Shown here: positions 12,641 to 26,210 of the stretch, piece by piece
How positions within the stretch are numbered: position 1 is the first letter of the stretch
Layout: every line of letters starts with the position of its first letter
Source: Agelaius tricolor
Taxonomy: Eukaryota > Chordata > Aves > Passeriformes > Icteridae
Direction of reading: 5' to 3'
Length of the DNA stretch: 64,000 nucleotides
NCBI GenBank assembly: GCA_023055355.1
Contig: JALJCS010000001.1
Location: forward strand, 21,477,881-21,541,880
Position numbers and translations under genes: made by a program
Notes under the pieces: model-generated
Database searches by the model: none
What the model was told of the DNA's origin: nothing
What the model saw: only the letters and a program-made list of their open reading frames with translations

Positions 12641-15600
12641 TGTGATCTTCCCAGGGATCAGCTGATAGTTCACTGTTTCTCCTTCTTCCTCTTTTTTTGA
12701 ACATGGTTGTTCTTTTCCAGCAATGGGAAACCTCTCCTGACTGCTACAACCCCTCTAGGACAATGGCAGTGGCCTCACAGTGACGTTGCTCATTTCCCAT
12801 GGGCATTTCCCCACTTGTGCATTCTGCCTGCTCCCATGGCACTGAGCATGGCCACTGCCTCAGTGCTCCCTGCCTGACCTTCCTGTCCTGCATCCCTCAC
12901 CCAACACTGCCCCTGGGCAAAGGGTACAGGGTACTGACAAAAGCAGGGAGGATCCTTTTTGTCCCCTTTTATGTCTCCCATGTGATCCAGCAGCAGGGCC
13001 ACCCATACAGAGCAGTTTCACATGCCCCAGATGATCAGGCATGTCAATATAAGCAAATAATATTGTGGCGTTGGGCATCCTCCAGCAGAGTTCTGCTGAC
13101 TGGCTGCAGCAGCCTGCTCACTAAATCACAGGGCCCCATAAAGCACAGGGAACAGCACAGCCCCTGCCTCTGTTTGCCAGTGCTGCCCAAGAAGCCCAAA
13201 CAACTTCAATGAAATATGGGCTTGAAGTGTAGCTTTAGATAATATTTCATTTTGAGTGAAAGGAAAGATGATTTTTTCTCTCATTTTGATATGATTTCTT
13301 CACAATTTGGAACTTATATTTTTGATGGAAATCTTAAGCTCTAGATGACTAAAAACAACTGCAATCACAGATTACACAGAGGTCAGAATCTATCCAAAAT
13401 TGGAGTGATAGAGCATGGAGCGATTTTACTGCTAATTTTTACCACTTATATTTATTCCAGACTTTCATCTCAATGGAGTGCAAACACTACATTTTCAAAA
13501 GATACTAGTACTTTGTATGAATAATATATCTTTCTTGGAGACCCTTGTGATTTTAGACTTTAAAGATGAAAATAATGAAAATCACTCTGAACAGGTAATT
13601 TGGCACAACTATTCTTTGTTCCCAGTTTTTACTAGCCTGCTTAACAATACACAAAATTTGTGCGTAATTACTTTATAAATTAATTAAAATGTTTGTGGAG
13701 ATAAAGAAACGCTAAGTGTCTAAATCATTGCATAATTTGGACTTTGCCTTAGATGTAGAGAGGTTTAGGAGCAATCTGCTGCTGAATGGAAGCTATCAAG
13801 AAGGCAGAATTCCTCTTGGTGGCACAAAGAGAAAGAATGAGAGGCAATTTTTGAACAGTGCAGCAAGAGAAATTCCAGGTGGACATAAGAAGAAAAGGTT
13901 TTGGTTCAGCCTTGAAACAAAGTGCCTTAGAGACTGAGAATGCCCATCCCTGCAGACAACCATTTAAAGTTTATGGTTGTCTCTTGAGGACCATTTTATG
14001 GACAGTATTGTTGTCTGCTACATCTTTCCCTCAGCTCTGAGATACTGCATTCTTGAACCTGGACCTGCATAAACCTTCAAGGGGCACTATCACATCCAAA
14101 TGGAATTTCACTCTAAATTATCCCCTGTTATCTGGGGAGAGATAGAAGCATCCATTTGCAAACTGAACAAATGAAACACTGGGATTTTGAAGGAGATTGA
14201 TGTCAAGAGACATTCAAGTAGAGTCTGTCTGACTCCCTTTAGGGTGGTGTTATCTTTCTGTGCTGATGGAAAGTGCTCTTCGCTTTTTCAACAGTCCATG
14301 GGAATGAGACAATAAAAACATTTATATCACTGTTATGCTTAAAAATCTGAACTGTGAGTGTTGACAGGACTGATCCTCATTTACACTTGGACCCCATTTT
14401 TATTTCACTCACAAATAAAGATGATCAAGCATTAAGAGTTGGAATTTATACATTTTTGATACACACTGGTACAGAAGGCCAGAAAAGGCCAAATGAGGTA
14501 TTCAGAACATCCCTTCCCTCCTACAGTACCTCTGCCAGGATTAATCAGATTTTGGCCCTCTAAACATAGAATAGCAGCTAGCCTAAGGCTCAGAAAAGGG
14601 GCTAATTCTTCCTTTTACTGAGATTGCAACTTGATCGGTACTTGAAATTGTATTGCTCTTCTTTTGTCTTCCATTTGGAATAGCTAAACCGAAAAGACAC
14701 CACTCATTCATATTCTATGCTTCAAGGTTCTCTCAGCAATCAGGAGGATTTCAACTTGAAAGCAGCACATTTAAGGACATGGCTAAGGGTCCTGGATTTA
14801 TTGCATTAAAACTCTCACATACTGCATGTTCTATTACCTCTTGTGCTGTCATTACAGCTATTTTCAGGTTGTAGGGGTTTGGGGGTTTTTTGGTTGTATT
14901 TTAATTATAGTTATTCTCCTCCCTTCAAATAAATTATCATTATGTCTTGAAGTTCCTTCGAGGACATGGTCAGCCTCTCACACATCATTTTCTGTGAGAC
15001 AAAATACATCAACAATGCAAATTGCTGCTGACAATTTATGGACACACTTGCCTCTAAAGATCTTACTCCTTTTTCTTTTAAACCTGTGAGAAAGAAGACT
15101 AATTAATCACTGTGGATAGAAAAGTCGTTTTAATCTCCAGGAAAGAATTAAAGAACAAGTGAAATATACTTTTCACCTTGTGCCTCAGCCATGCCTGGTA
15201 CAGGCTTCTCCCAGTTTGATTTTATTCAGCCTCCCTGCTAAGAGAACTGTTAAAACCATTCTGTTATTTGTCAAAGGTACAGTCACTCACTAAAAACTGG
15301 CTAAATATCAGCTTGTTTCCTATGTACCTGTACAGTAGGAAGTCCCAATACTATCCTAATTACACATCTGTAAACACAGAATAAAAGTTTAAATAAACAG
15401 AAGTTCCTTCTGCGTTCCATCTGTAACATGAAGATCCAACATCTGTTGTTGGATCCACAGCTTCTTAATCAGTATATGGAACTTAAGAGCAACAATCCAC
15501 AAATACCACAGCATATAACAAAGTAAAAAATCCTACTTCAGTTAAGAGTGAACGCCAAATCAGAAATAACACACATTATTAACAGTAACATCCCATTTTT

Positions 15601-18600
15601 GCCCAAATTACTTCTGCTCTGACCTGTTTCCTTAGTTTTGTCTTGGAGTGTTCTGGATTTGATTTCAAGGATTACAAAAGCAACATAATTTTATTTTATT
15701 CTCATCCAAATTTCAAAAATTTCATTATGTTTTTATTCTCCTTCATGTTTAATGTGAGGAGGATTTTTCCTGAAGAATGTCTGTACATTTTAATCTGCCC
15801 ACATTTGCCATCATTATTCACCAGGGTTTTCTGGTGGACACGTTAATACAGAATTGGTTTAAAACTGCCCTCCGGATACAATCTCTGCTTTGCATTTGAT
15901 TTGTCTTGTCCTGCTGGTGCACGACAACATCACAGAGTTTGTACTCTTTGCCCTCTCAAAAAAGTAAGCCTTTGCCCTGAATTCATCAGGGGTCACTGAG
16001 GGATGCAATGGTGCCCTGAAACTGCATAATATTTGGTAGATTTTAGTGCCACCTTCAAGATCAGAATAGAGTGGTGTTTCCTGGGTTAGACTTCCCATCT
16101 CTCTCCTTTCCCAACACAGGTTGTGTGTGGTTGAGATGGAGATGGAGCAACACACCTCACCACACAAGGCAGCAGAACAGCAGTGGGTCCTCCCATCACA
16201 CCCTGGAGGCTGATATCAAGCCAGGAAAATGTGCAAAACCACATGATGACTCAAAAGATGAATGTTTGCCACTGAAATATGGGGGGAAGATGATACATAT
16301 TTATAATACTACTGCCTTAACTTCAGGCTCTAATGTGTGTTTTTAAGCCATCCAGAGTGAAATGTGAGGAATACAAAGCCTTACTGATGGGTTATGGAAG
16401 TTTACAATCTACTAGTGACTGACTCATGAATTTTTCTCCTACATAAGAATGGGAAGTCTAGTATTTCACCTAGGGTTTCAGTTTCCCTTTTTAAAACTGC
16501 ATACCAACTCAGCTGCACAAGCCTCCTTTTACTTTCCACATTAAGAACCTGGGAATATACATAAACGCCTTCCTGCCTCCAGAAACCTTTTTTTACTGAA
16601 GAAAAAGGTATTTTCGAAATTTTCCTGAAACAGGAATTCTCTGTAAATTTTGTCTACAGATTATCAATTCTCCAGATATCCTTCAGAGGCTCCAAAGTTT
16701 CCTGCTTTCAGCCTCCAGGGATGTAAACCAGATGAGATCTTCAGACTGCCTTGCAACACCATTTTAAAAGAACTCAATGGTTTCTAGTTATAATGTGAAA
16801 GTCAGGCTGCTTACTGAAAATTAGCACAAAATTTTGGCTCATAGAGTGCATATAAAATCCAAAGAAACCACTTTCTTCTCTGAGATTCTTCCAACAGAAA
16901 TGTACTTGTTCCTGTTGAATAACTTAATTTTAAAAACTGCAGTGTGTGGCCTTTGAATATAGTTCTCTACCCCGCAGTTATTAATGTAACGTATTTCATT
17001 ATTGGGTTTGAGGCAGTCTGGTGGATGAATAACTGTGATTGACTGCAAAACCTGCAATAGCCTCAGAAAGGTGAGGATTTCACTTGATATGCTGCAAGTG
17101 AATGGAATATTCTTGATTATTCTGTGGTACACTTGGGGACACTTTCATGGCCTGTGTATCACTGCTGGTTATCACACTGAAAGACTGATTTCTCTTCTGG
17201 TAACTCCTTCCTAAACTGATAGAAACTGGATCAGAACTTTGATTTGCGGGGTAAGAATTTAAATATATTTAAATTCCATGTGATTACACTCTTTTATGCA
17301 TGTAAAAGTAGAAATTCTGCTGCTGACTTAGAGCAGAGTTCATTATTTCAGATATTTCTAAGGAAAAGGTCTCATGTGGAGCTGGGGGCCTTGTCTGTGC
17401 TGATAGCCCCCTTTATACTTGATTGTTGGCACCAATTCTGTTCCCTTAGCACAATATGAAATATGAAAACACTTGAAAGTTAAACAGCTAAGCCCAAGTA
17501 GTTCTCAGGGTTTGCTAATCAGAAAGTAGAACTGTGCTGTTTTCATGGTAACAATACATGCACAGTATCTCAAGAACAGATGGGATTGCAAGGTGTCATC
17601 TGGGGACACTGTCCCCATTCTGGGACATTTACTGTGGAAGTTAGAAATGGCCACCTTGTGGGCCAAGGATAGATGCTATTAATCCATCAATGGATGTTAT
17701 TATGCACGACCATAGGTCATGTTTAATATTTAATAAGTGTAATGCAAGCTATCCTCAGCCACAGAACTCATCCAACAATTGTTATGATTTACATTTTATT
17801 AATTGTAAAGAACTGCCAACACAACTGTGGCCAAGTATTAAGTGATGCATATATTGGTGCAAGGAGAGTAGTTTAGAAAATGAGATTTGTGCTGGAACCC
17901 ACATGAAAAATTAGAAGTTGAGAAGTAATCAAGTTTATTATGTTATTACCAATATACCCACACCATAATTTTATCAGCTACAGTATTGTCAGCTGACTAC
18001 TCTTAGAGGGGTGCTGAGCATCCTTTAATTATAAGATTCATTATTTATTGCTACAAAGACTACACAAAGCATGCTTTACCATAGCTGCGTTTGTTTCCTA
18101 CCAGAGTTAAGCCCCAGGTTTCTTAAGTGTTATGAAAAGGTGCCTGCATATCATGACTACAAAAAACCACAATTATATGGTTATAAAACAAAAACAGTGC
18201 CAAAATAGAATACTCAAGGTCTAGGTGGATTTTAACTCAAGAAAACCTGGGTGGGTTCTCTCTCCTAAGGCTCAGTGAGATCACTGAGTTAAAAAGGAAG
18301 TGACTAAAAAGGTTCTGAACTTGCATGAATGTATTTTCATTGCTCTTATGTCCTATGCAGCTTCAATTCTGCATTGCAGATGTCCAATTAAATTAACACT
18401 GGATACACCACTTTCCCAGGAATGCAAAATTGCTTGATCACCTGTGAGCTTTTCTTACTGCTTTTAAAGACAGCAGCATGAGGCATTAATAAACACCAGA
18501 TAGCCAACACCAAAAAAGCCCAACTTGCCAACAGGGAATGTAATTTTCCTGATATATCCAAGCTGACCCACTGGCACTTCTGCTGTTCCCATAACAGGTG

Positions 18601-19734
18601 TTCCGGATGTCTAAACTGGATTAATAAGGACTGCCAATTACAAAATGGGAAAAAACCCCATCTGTTTATGAGCTCTCAATGTCCAGGTGCAAAGCTTAGA
18701 GTGAAATACTCCCACATTTTTCTACTTTATCACTGAGGAGCTTGATAATGGTCAAGTCCCTTCCTGTTTGGAAAATTTCTGATAAAGCATTCATATCCTG
18801 GACCCTACAAGCTAAAGTGCTGAGTGTCATGAATTACATTTCCTCCCAGTAAAGTAAGTGTTGGAAAAACACATTTTCCACTGAGCTCTCCCACAAGCAG
18901 TAACAGCAGTTTTAGGCCATAAAAGTATTGAGGCAAGCAGGCAGTTTAATGATGGGGTGCAGTTAAAAAGTTTTCCTGGGGTCCTCTTGGAGATTGTCAC
19001 ATACAAATGTGGCAGACTGAGTCCCACAGGATTCCACAGCAGGTGCATCTACACTGATCCATCTACATTGTCAACGTGTAATGTATTGGCATTATCCAGC
19101 ACACTTGAAGAAAAGAACTGATGAAATAGCTAGGCAATAGCTCTCAAAAATAGCACATAGGAAACATATTTCAAACAGGTTACATCAGGAGACTATGAAA
19201 TTAGTATTTCCCTAATCAGGCTTACCCTATATTCAAGAATAAAAGAAAATTTTAGGCCCAAAATAAACAAAATATTTGGAAAGGAGTTAATTTTAAGCAA
19301 AGAAAGAAGCCTCATTCAACATTTAGTATTAAGCAAGTGCTTACGTTCATTGTTGCATCCATATGTTTTGAGCAATCAATAGATTCATACTTTTGCTGTT
19401 TCAGAGTTTTTTCAATATTAATGCAGGATTAAATAACATGATTTTGAGTGAGACAAAACTTCCTTCCTATTCATACACAGAAATACTTTCAAGGACTCTT
19501 GGTCCTTCAAAATGCTCAAGGTCTGGCATAGAACCATGTGTCAAAAATATGTCCCCATCTTATACCTAATCAAAATTTGAACCTGTTTAGCTAGGGGATG
19601 GTCTATTGTTAGCAATCCCCTTTCCCTTTTTCTTTGACCTCTGAGAGAGCTCCTGGCAAGTTGGATTTTTTTATTATTATTATTATTGCCTTCAAGACAA
19701 AAAGGTCAGGAGCTGTATAAAGAGATTTGCTTCT
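12641..19734. other. Intergenic DNA, no gene recognised
   Basis: About 7 kb without a recognised exon or transposon. The longest frame, 137 codons at 12799-13212 on the plus strand, has no domain pattern. Sequence at about 17.65-18.1 kb is A+T-rich, free of repeats and balanced in composition, the sort of stretch that may be conserved non-coding DNA, but I cannot test that without an alignment. A TTA microsatellite sits just before the next CR1. Confidence 0.55.
19670..19687. repeat. (TTA)n microsatellite
   Basis: About six uninterrupted TAT/TTA units follow a T run. It lies some 50 bp upstream of the apparent start of the CR1 copy. Confidence 0.9.
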
Positions 19735-20880
19735 TGGAAAAATTCTTAGCAGGGCTCATTGAGAGAGCATTAAACTAGATTTGAAGGGGGTTGGGGATGT
19801 AACTATGACAGAGACAGGTAACCAGACCTGACAGAGATAAATTGTGCAAAGGGGAGAATCATAGTGACCACCCAAGCAGCAAAAGGAGCCTTTGGAGGGG
19901 ACACCTTCACTGAGTACAAGCACCCAAAGATGTAGCCACATGACAGGACCATGGGACACCCCTTTGCAACCCTACTGGGAAACAGAAAGAGTCAAATGCT
20001 TCTGTGAAGTTCCTGTACACCAGCACATATGGTATGTGGAGCAAACAGGAGGAACAGGAGATCTGTTAGCAGTCACAGGGCTTTGACCTCAGGGCGATTA
20101 CGGAGATGTGGTGGGACAGCTCCTGTGACTGGAATGCTGTCACACATCCCTGAGGAGGGACAGACCAGGAACACACAGAGGTGGATTTGCCTTTTACATG
20201 AGGCAACACTTGGAGTGTGCTGAGCCCTGCACCAGGGTGGGTGATGAGCAAGGTGAGAGCTTAGGGGTCAGGACAAAAGAGGAAGGGTAACACTGGTGTG
20301 GGTATTTACTCCAGGGCACCCAAGCACATGGAGGAAGTGGGTCAGAACTTCTACAGGCAACTAGAAGCAGCCTCACAGTCACAGACTCTGGTTCTTGTGG
20401 GGAAATTCCATTACCCTGACATCCACTGGAAAAGCATAAACAGTCCGGGGCATTCGTGGAAAGCACTGATGGAAGGATCCCACAAGGAATGGTGGGCTCC
20501 TTGACTTCATATTAACAACACTGAGGGCGTTGTTGGAGATGTGGAGGTTGGGGGAGTCCTTGGCTCTAGTGACCATGAGGTCATGGAGATCAGTATTGGG
20601 TGAGGAGGAAGGAGGGTAACGAGACTGTAACCATGGATTTCAGGAGAGCTAACTTTAGCCTCTTCAGGAATCTTTGTGGAGTAATCCCATGGGAAAAAGT
20701 CCTTCATGGAAGAAAGGCCCAAAAGAGTTGGTTGACATTCAAGGACCAATTCCTTCAGAATCAAGAAGGATGCATCCTGATGAGCAAGAAATTGCGTAAA
20801 GGGGGCAAGAGACCTACATGGATGAATAAAGAAGTCCTGTTGTTAATCAAGGGCAAGGACTTCCACTCACCAGATCAGTC
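19735..20880 (+). mobile_element. CR1 LINE, decayed ORF2 endonuclease region
   Basis: This plus-strand copy covers the 5' part of CR1 ORF2, the APE-type endonuclease that nicks target DNA for retrotransposition. Landmarks in order are an altered ETWWD-like block (EMWWDS, near 20103), the FYRQL...SQ block (near 20350), and the GDFNHPDI-like block degraded to GKFHYPDI (near 20400). They continue with the SDHE block (20568-20579), DFRRANF (near 20636), and RPTWMNKE (near 20810). In the GDFN-like block the expected Asp and Asn read Lys and His, so the catalytic site is broken. Several in-frame stops lie between 20120 and 20290. The SDHE and DFRRANF blocks are in different frames, so there is at least one frameshift. 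The reverse-transcriptase part is absent, so this is an internal fragment rather than the usual 3' end. The start and end are estimates. Confidence 0.88.
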
Positions 20881-21956
20881 TGAATATAGAAACCCCTAAG
20901 GGAAAAGGAGAAAGTCTTAGAAACTCTTTATCACAAGCACTTTATTAACTTGCCATCTGTATGGAAGAGCAGAACAAGCCTAAGACTTCCATGAAGCCAC
21001 AGCCTCAGAAAATAATTCCAACTTGAAGCAAGACTGACACTTTTATGTTTGAATACCATAAATTTAAAAGTTATTTTCAAATTTTAAATCACTGAAGTTG
21101 CTCATTTAAAGATAATGTGGGAGAATCAGGCCTTCTCAGAGTTGGTCCTTGGTCTCTGAAGCCCATGGCTCAGGCCCCTGTTGCCTAAGACCCATCTGCT
21201 CAGATAGCTTCCAGTGCCAATGGGAAGAGCTTGCTCAGCGCCACTTACCCCACCCAGCATCTCTCTGGCAATCACAGCCCAAAGAACCTGGGACAGTAGA
21301 ACAAACTTTTAACAAAATACACAAGCCAGGATGTGATTCCTGACTTCTGCAGCCTTCTAGCTGGCAAATAATATTTCAATACTTTTTCATTATGATTTAT
21401 TCTGCCAAAAAAAAAAAATTAAATGCCTGCTTGCTCTCTGCTTCAGTTTTCAGAACACTAAATGCTCCTCTATGACAGAAACTTTATCCATGTAAAGAAA
21501 TAACATTAAAAAAAAGAAAACCCACAACAACTCAAAAAACACCCTTTGAACTTAAATATGAACTTAATAATTTATAGCTCCTTATTGAGGAAAAGCTTCC
21601 TATGAATGGACTTTTGATTCAATTTTAAAAAATGCATCATAAAACTGAAAGCAAACAATAATTTTCCTTCTGTCACCAAAATTGCTTACTTTCAAACTCC
21701 ATTACTGTCTCCTGCTTCGTTTAATAATTTTATCCCTCCACTTTTTACCAATGGAAACATAATTTCTTATTCTTTCTAGAAGAATAACAAATAATTTTCC
21801 TTGCCCTTTCTAGTCAGCTTGTCCTAAATTCTTGTGGCATATTTTCCAAACCTGTTCAAACCTGCCCAAACACACTTTGTACTGTATTTTCAATCCTCAA
21901 TTATCACTCTATAAAAACCTTGCAAGTTCCCACAATTAGACCTGTCACACTAATTG

Positions 21957-21972
21957 ATTAATTAATTAATTT
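21957..21972. repeat. (ATTA)n short tandem repeat
   Basis: About four ATTA units in a row. Confidence 0.85.
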
Positions 21973-24900
21973 TCTATGGCACAAGAACCAGTTGAAGTAT
22001 TCTAATAATGAGCAGGAAAGCTTGAGTATCTCTTCCTTGTAGTTACAATTCATTGAAATAAGTGTCCTGGTTTTTGACAACAAATAGAAAGCTGAGTAGC
22101 TTCAGAGATATCCTTGGTGGTTTTATTATATTTTTCTCCATAGTGAATGATATGCTAATCCTTGTCCAATAATTTTTTTTCCCCAAATACTCCTTTTTTT
22201 TTGTGAATAATCTACTGAGGACAGTGTTGTTCCTTATGGAGAGTAGCAAGTGTTATTTACTTTGGATATGCATCTGAGAATCTGGTCTGAATTCAATTAT
22301 TTCTGGACCTCTGACTTGTTTGATATCTCATGCAAAGACTGTTTATCAACTAAACTCAGTAGCTACATCCCATACCAGTGGAAGCTGATAATATGGAGGA
22401 GGGAGAAAACACCTTGAATTGGTGAAGATCACAACAGCAACACATGAACACGGGAAATAGGGGGACACAAGCAGAGAAAACATGTGGAAGTCACAAACAG
22501 GGGTGGATTTGTGAGTGCCAGGAAGATCCCTATATCTATGTTCTCCATGTTCTTGAGCACATGCCAAAAACAAAACAAAAATTTTTTTTAGTTAATTCCC
22601 TGAAATGAAATAAGGATGTTTTGGGCCCTAATTCCTGCTGCATAAAAGATTTGGACCAATTTTTTTTCCATTGCTTTTTAATTTCTTTCATGGAATGAAT
22701 GTCATAGTTTGTCGGTCTCAGTTCAGATTACATATTCTCCCTGCATATACAAGATGATCTTTCACAGCATGCTTCTGTGACTTTGGCCTGTTTCTTCAGA
22801 GCCAGCAATGCATGAGATGTTGCCAAGTGTTAGCTTAATTTCACTGTCATCCCTGTGATCTTTTGTACTTGCTGTTTCACAGAGGGTTTGCAGAGGAATC
22901 TCAGTTCTCTCTCAAAGACTGTTCTAGCTTGCATTGCTATGGAGGAACAACCAATGGATCAGAAAGCTAAAAAAGAAAGACTGAATATTGAATGTTTTTT
23001 TCATTTAATGATTTATGAGTCAACCCAAAGGTGTTTAGCAGGTAGACACTACTGTCACCACCATCATCATCTTCTCTCCTTGACCACCAGAGGCTGCCAA
23101 TCAGCCAGCACAGAAACAGAGGGGCTCAGGACCATGACGTGCACAGCCAAGGTGGGGACCTTTCACACTTCCCATAGTGAGATACAATGATAAGTGAGTA
23201 TGATTGAGGATCCTCAAGGGTCCCTCTGCCCCTTTTCATGCATTGCCCCTGCAGCCTTCAAGTCATGCAGCTCTGCTCATAAAACACCCATAATCGCCCT
23301 TAGGCAACTTGTTCTTTTGGAAATAATTGAGATAAGAATAACAGGAAATTGGTAGATATTGGCAATTAAGACATTTATTGTAATTGATTGTATAGCATGC
23401 CTTATGTTATTATAAGGTTTAATAATCAGAAGCCCATAACTAAGTCATCTCTGGCTGTGGAGAGCCATGACCAATATGTGCCATAAAAATAGGAGCATCT
23501 GTAGTCATTGATGTTCTCTGATCTTCTAAATGCGTGCTGGAAATTATATTAACCAAGATAACAGAAAGGGAAATGTCTTGTTTCAGAAATAGTATGAACA
23601 TAATCAGATTTGAGAAACCAAATGATTTTAGTAACATGGGGCACTGTGCACTGAGAGCAGAGAAATGGGTTTGTGAATTGTTGTTTGCTACTCAGTAAAT
23701 GACAGAAAATAAGCCACGGGGACTTCATCCTTCACTGTTAGCATGTTTGCTATTTTTGACAATTCAATAAAAATTTTGTTTTCTCAGGTACCACACATAG
23801 GAAATATGAAATGGGGAGGCTGCTCAACAGAGTAACTCCAGAGTAGCCAGTTGCACACTAAAGTTACTTTGGAGAAAAGAACTTAATGAAAATAAGTCAA
23901 GTCAGTGAAAGTCTACTCCAGGAGTCACGCCTTCCCAATCTTCATTATATTCCTGCACTGCTCATATAGGAATCCTTTGTGTTTTAAGTGCTCTTTTCCA
24001 AGCTGTAGTTTTGTGTGTTGTGTGTGTGTCCCCACATACCACTGCAACTTACACCTGTCAGTCAGAATCTCCTGCCTATCTTTTATATAAATATCAAGCT
24101 TTCTGGGGCAGAAAAACCCTCTTTATTCAATGTTTACAAAGCTCCTAATGCAGCAAAGATCTGGTCCAGAACTGGTTCATATAGGTAATGTGGCAATGCA
24201 GATAATTAGCAATAAAAAAAATACTTCACAAACACTGTATCTATAATTCAGTTGCAGTAGAAGGAATCAACTGCTTTTACTTAAAGGTAGATCAATCATA
24301 TCTACTAAAGCTTGGAACGCCAAGCCTCAGGATAGCTATGGATTGTAATGATGTGAGAGATCATTATATCCTTTTCTATACTGGAACACTCTGCTTGGAA
24401 GTAAGAAGCAATGGCCCACCACAGGGGTAGGATGCAGGACAAAACAGATCTTGAGTATTCTGGCTACAAAATTACATATAAGCAAAAGATTGCAACATGA
24501 ACACAATTATAAGAGAAGACCAGGACGTGCCCAGCAGTGCTAAATATCCATGCCTTATGTTTTCACATCAGTCTAGTTTTGTCAAATATAGTTCTTACTA
24601 ATTCCTTGTCCTTTCTGTTTAATAAAGTAGTGGTCTAATGTTCTTGCCCACTGAACACTATATTTTCTTTTCCCAAGGAAGTCATTAATTTATAAGCCAC
24701 ACTTTGGATCCTCAGCTGCTTGGAAGATTAACAATTATACACTCTTGTATATTATTCATAACTATGTTAAAATAATTACCATATTAGAAAATTTGAATTC
24801 ATCTGGAAGTTTATATACTACTAATTTTACATTAGGCTGTTAAAAGATATTTTCAAAGACCTTTTAGAACAAAAGATGCTAAAATGATATTTGAGATAAT

Positions 24901-26089
24901 TTTCTATCATAAAATGATAGAGACATTTAGTCTATCAATTATAACTTTGATATTATTAAATAAGACTCCCTCTGAGCTAGATGAAATTAGTAGAGATATA
25001 GAATCATATTTTAGACTTGGAGCCAGGAATTGCAGCATACTATTGTTTATGTTCATGGCACAGGAAGAAAAAAAAAGCCATTTCTGCTGTAATGGACTGC
25101 TCCTGCTCTCCAGCTAAAATATTTACAGACTATTTAGCAAAGAACCTCTTGATTAAGGTGGAATGTAATTTAATATATTTTGCATTCCATTACCACACTT
25201 CACAGATTTTCTCAATTCAGTAAGACTTTCTACTGAGGGATTTAAGACAATATATCCAGGGATTTGTATTTCTGTGTGAGTATGTATTTTTAGCTACTTA
25301 TTAGAAGGTAACTTTTTATTTTGTGTTCAAAACTGAAACCCTGTGACAAATGGCCTTTCAAAATATTATCTGGTTGAGAGACACTTAACACCCCCATGTG
25401 CTGATGTTTCACTGAGCAGACTTTCAAAACAGCTTTTAAATTACATATTTTTCAACAAGCTGATTTTTATGAACGAACAGCTGTTGAGTAAAGAGAAGAA
25501 TGAGTAACAGAAACAATGTGAAAATGTGGGAAAACTGGCAGCATGTAAAACTACAGACACTTTTGTGAATGCCACCATACCTCAAGGGACTCATTTGTTT
25601 GTAAACAAATGGGTACATCCTCTCTTTGTTATTTATGCATCAAAATATAGTTTCTCTAGATCCTGCTCAAGTCATTTCAGGTCAAAGTTTCAGCAGAAAA
25701 AGAATTAGACCAACGCAGCACAGTTTTCTGCTGGATTTGTTACCTGGTTCAACTTGTCCAAGCAGCTTTAGGGAAAGCTCAGGTCCACAGAAAAGCACAT
25801 GGGTTGTGCATAGGGAGAACTGTTCTGAGGTCAGTTTGTGAAATCTCAGTCTAATTCAAAGGCTGCTGAAGTCTACAGACAACTTTGTCATAATTTTATA
25901 TGTAAGATTAGAGCAACATATTCACAGAGCATCAACAGATAACTTGCAAAGTAGTCACTCTACATTTCTCTAGGTGTACATGTACAAAATTCCCTCTGCA
26001 GTTACAGAAAGGGGAAGCAATAAATAGTTTGAATGGGTTTTAACTCCCCTATATTAGTATTTTTACATTCTAGCACTGCAAGTCCAAAA

Positions 26090-26210
26090 GGGTGGGAGGT
26101 TTTGTGACTGGTTTGGTGGGGGTGTATGATTTGGGGGTTTGGGGAAGGGGAAGTGTTTGGTTGTAGTTTGTGGCAGTTTTGGTTGGATTTTTTTGTGATT
26201 CCAACTTGGC
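26090..26210 (+). repeat. G/T-rich tract with possible G-quadruplex
   Basis: The plus strand is almost free of C for about 110 bp. It contains four runs of four or more G at 26118-26122, 26133-26137, 26141-26144 and 26147-26150, with spacers of 10, 3 and 2 bases. Four such runs can in principle form a quadruplex, although the first loop is longer than standard search rules allow. Nothing nearby indicates a promoter. Confidence 0.6.

Noticed and set aside
12799..13212. 137-codon plus frame
   Set aside because: It has no recognisable domain, overlaps two other random frames, and sits in locally G+C-richer sequence.
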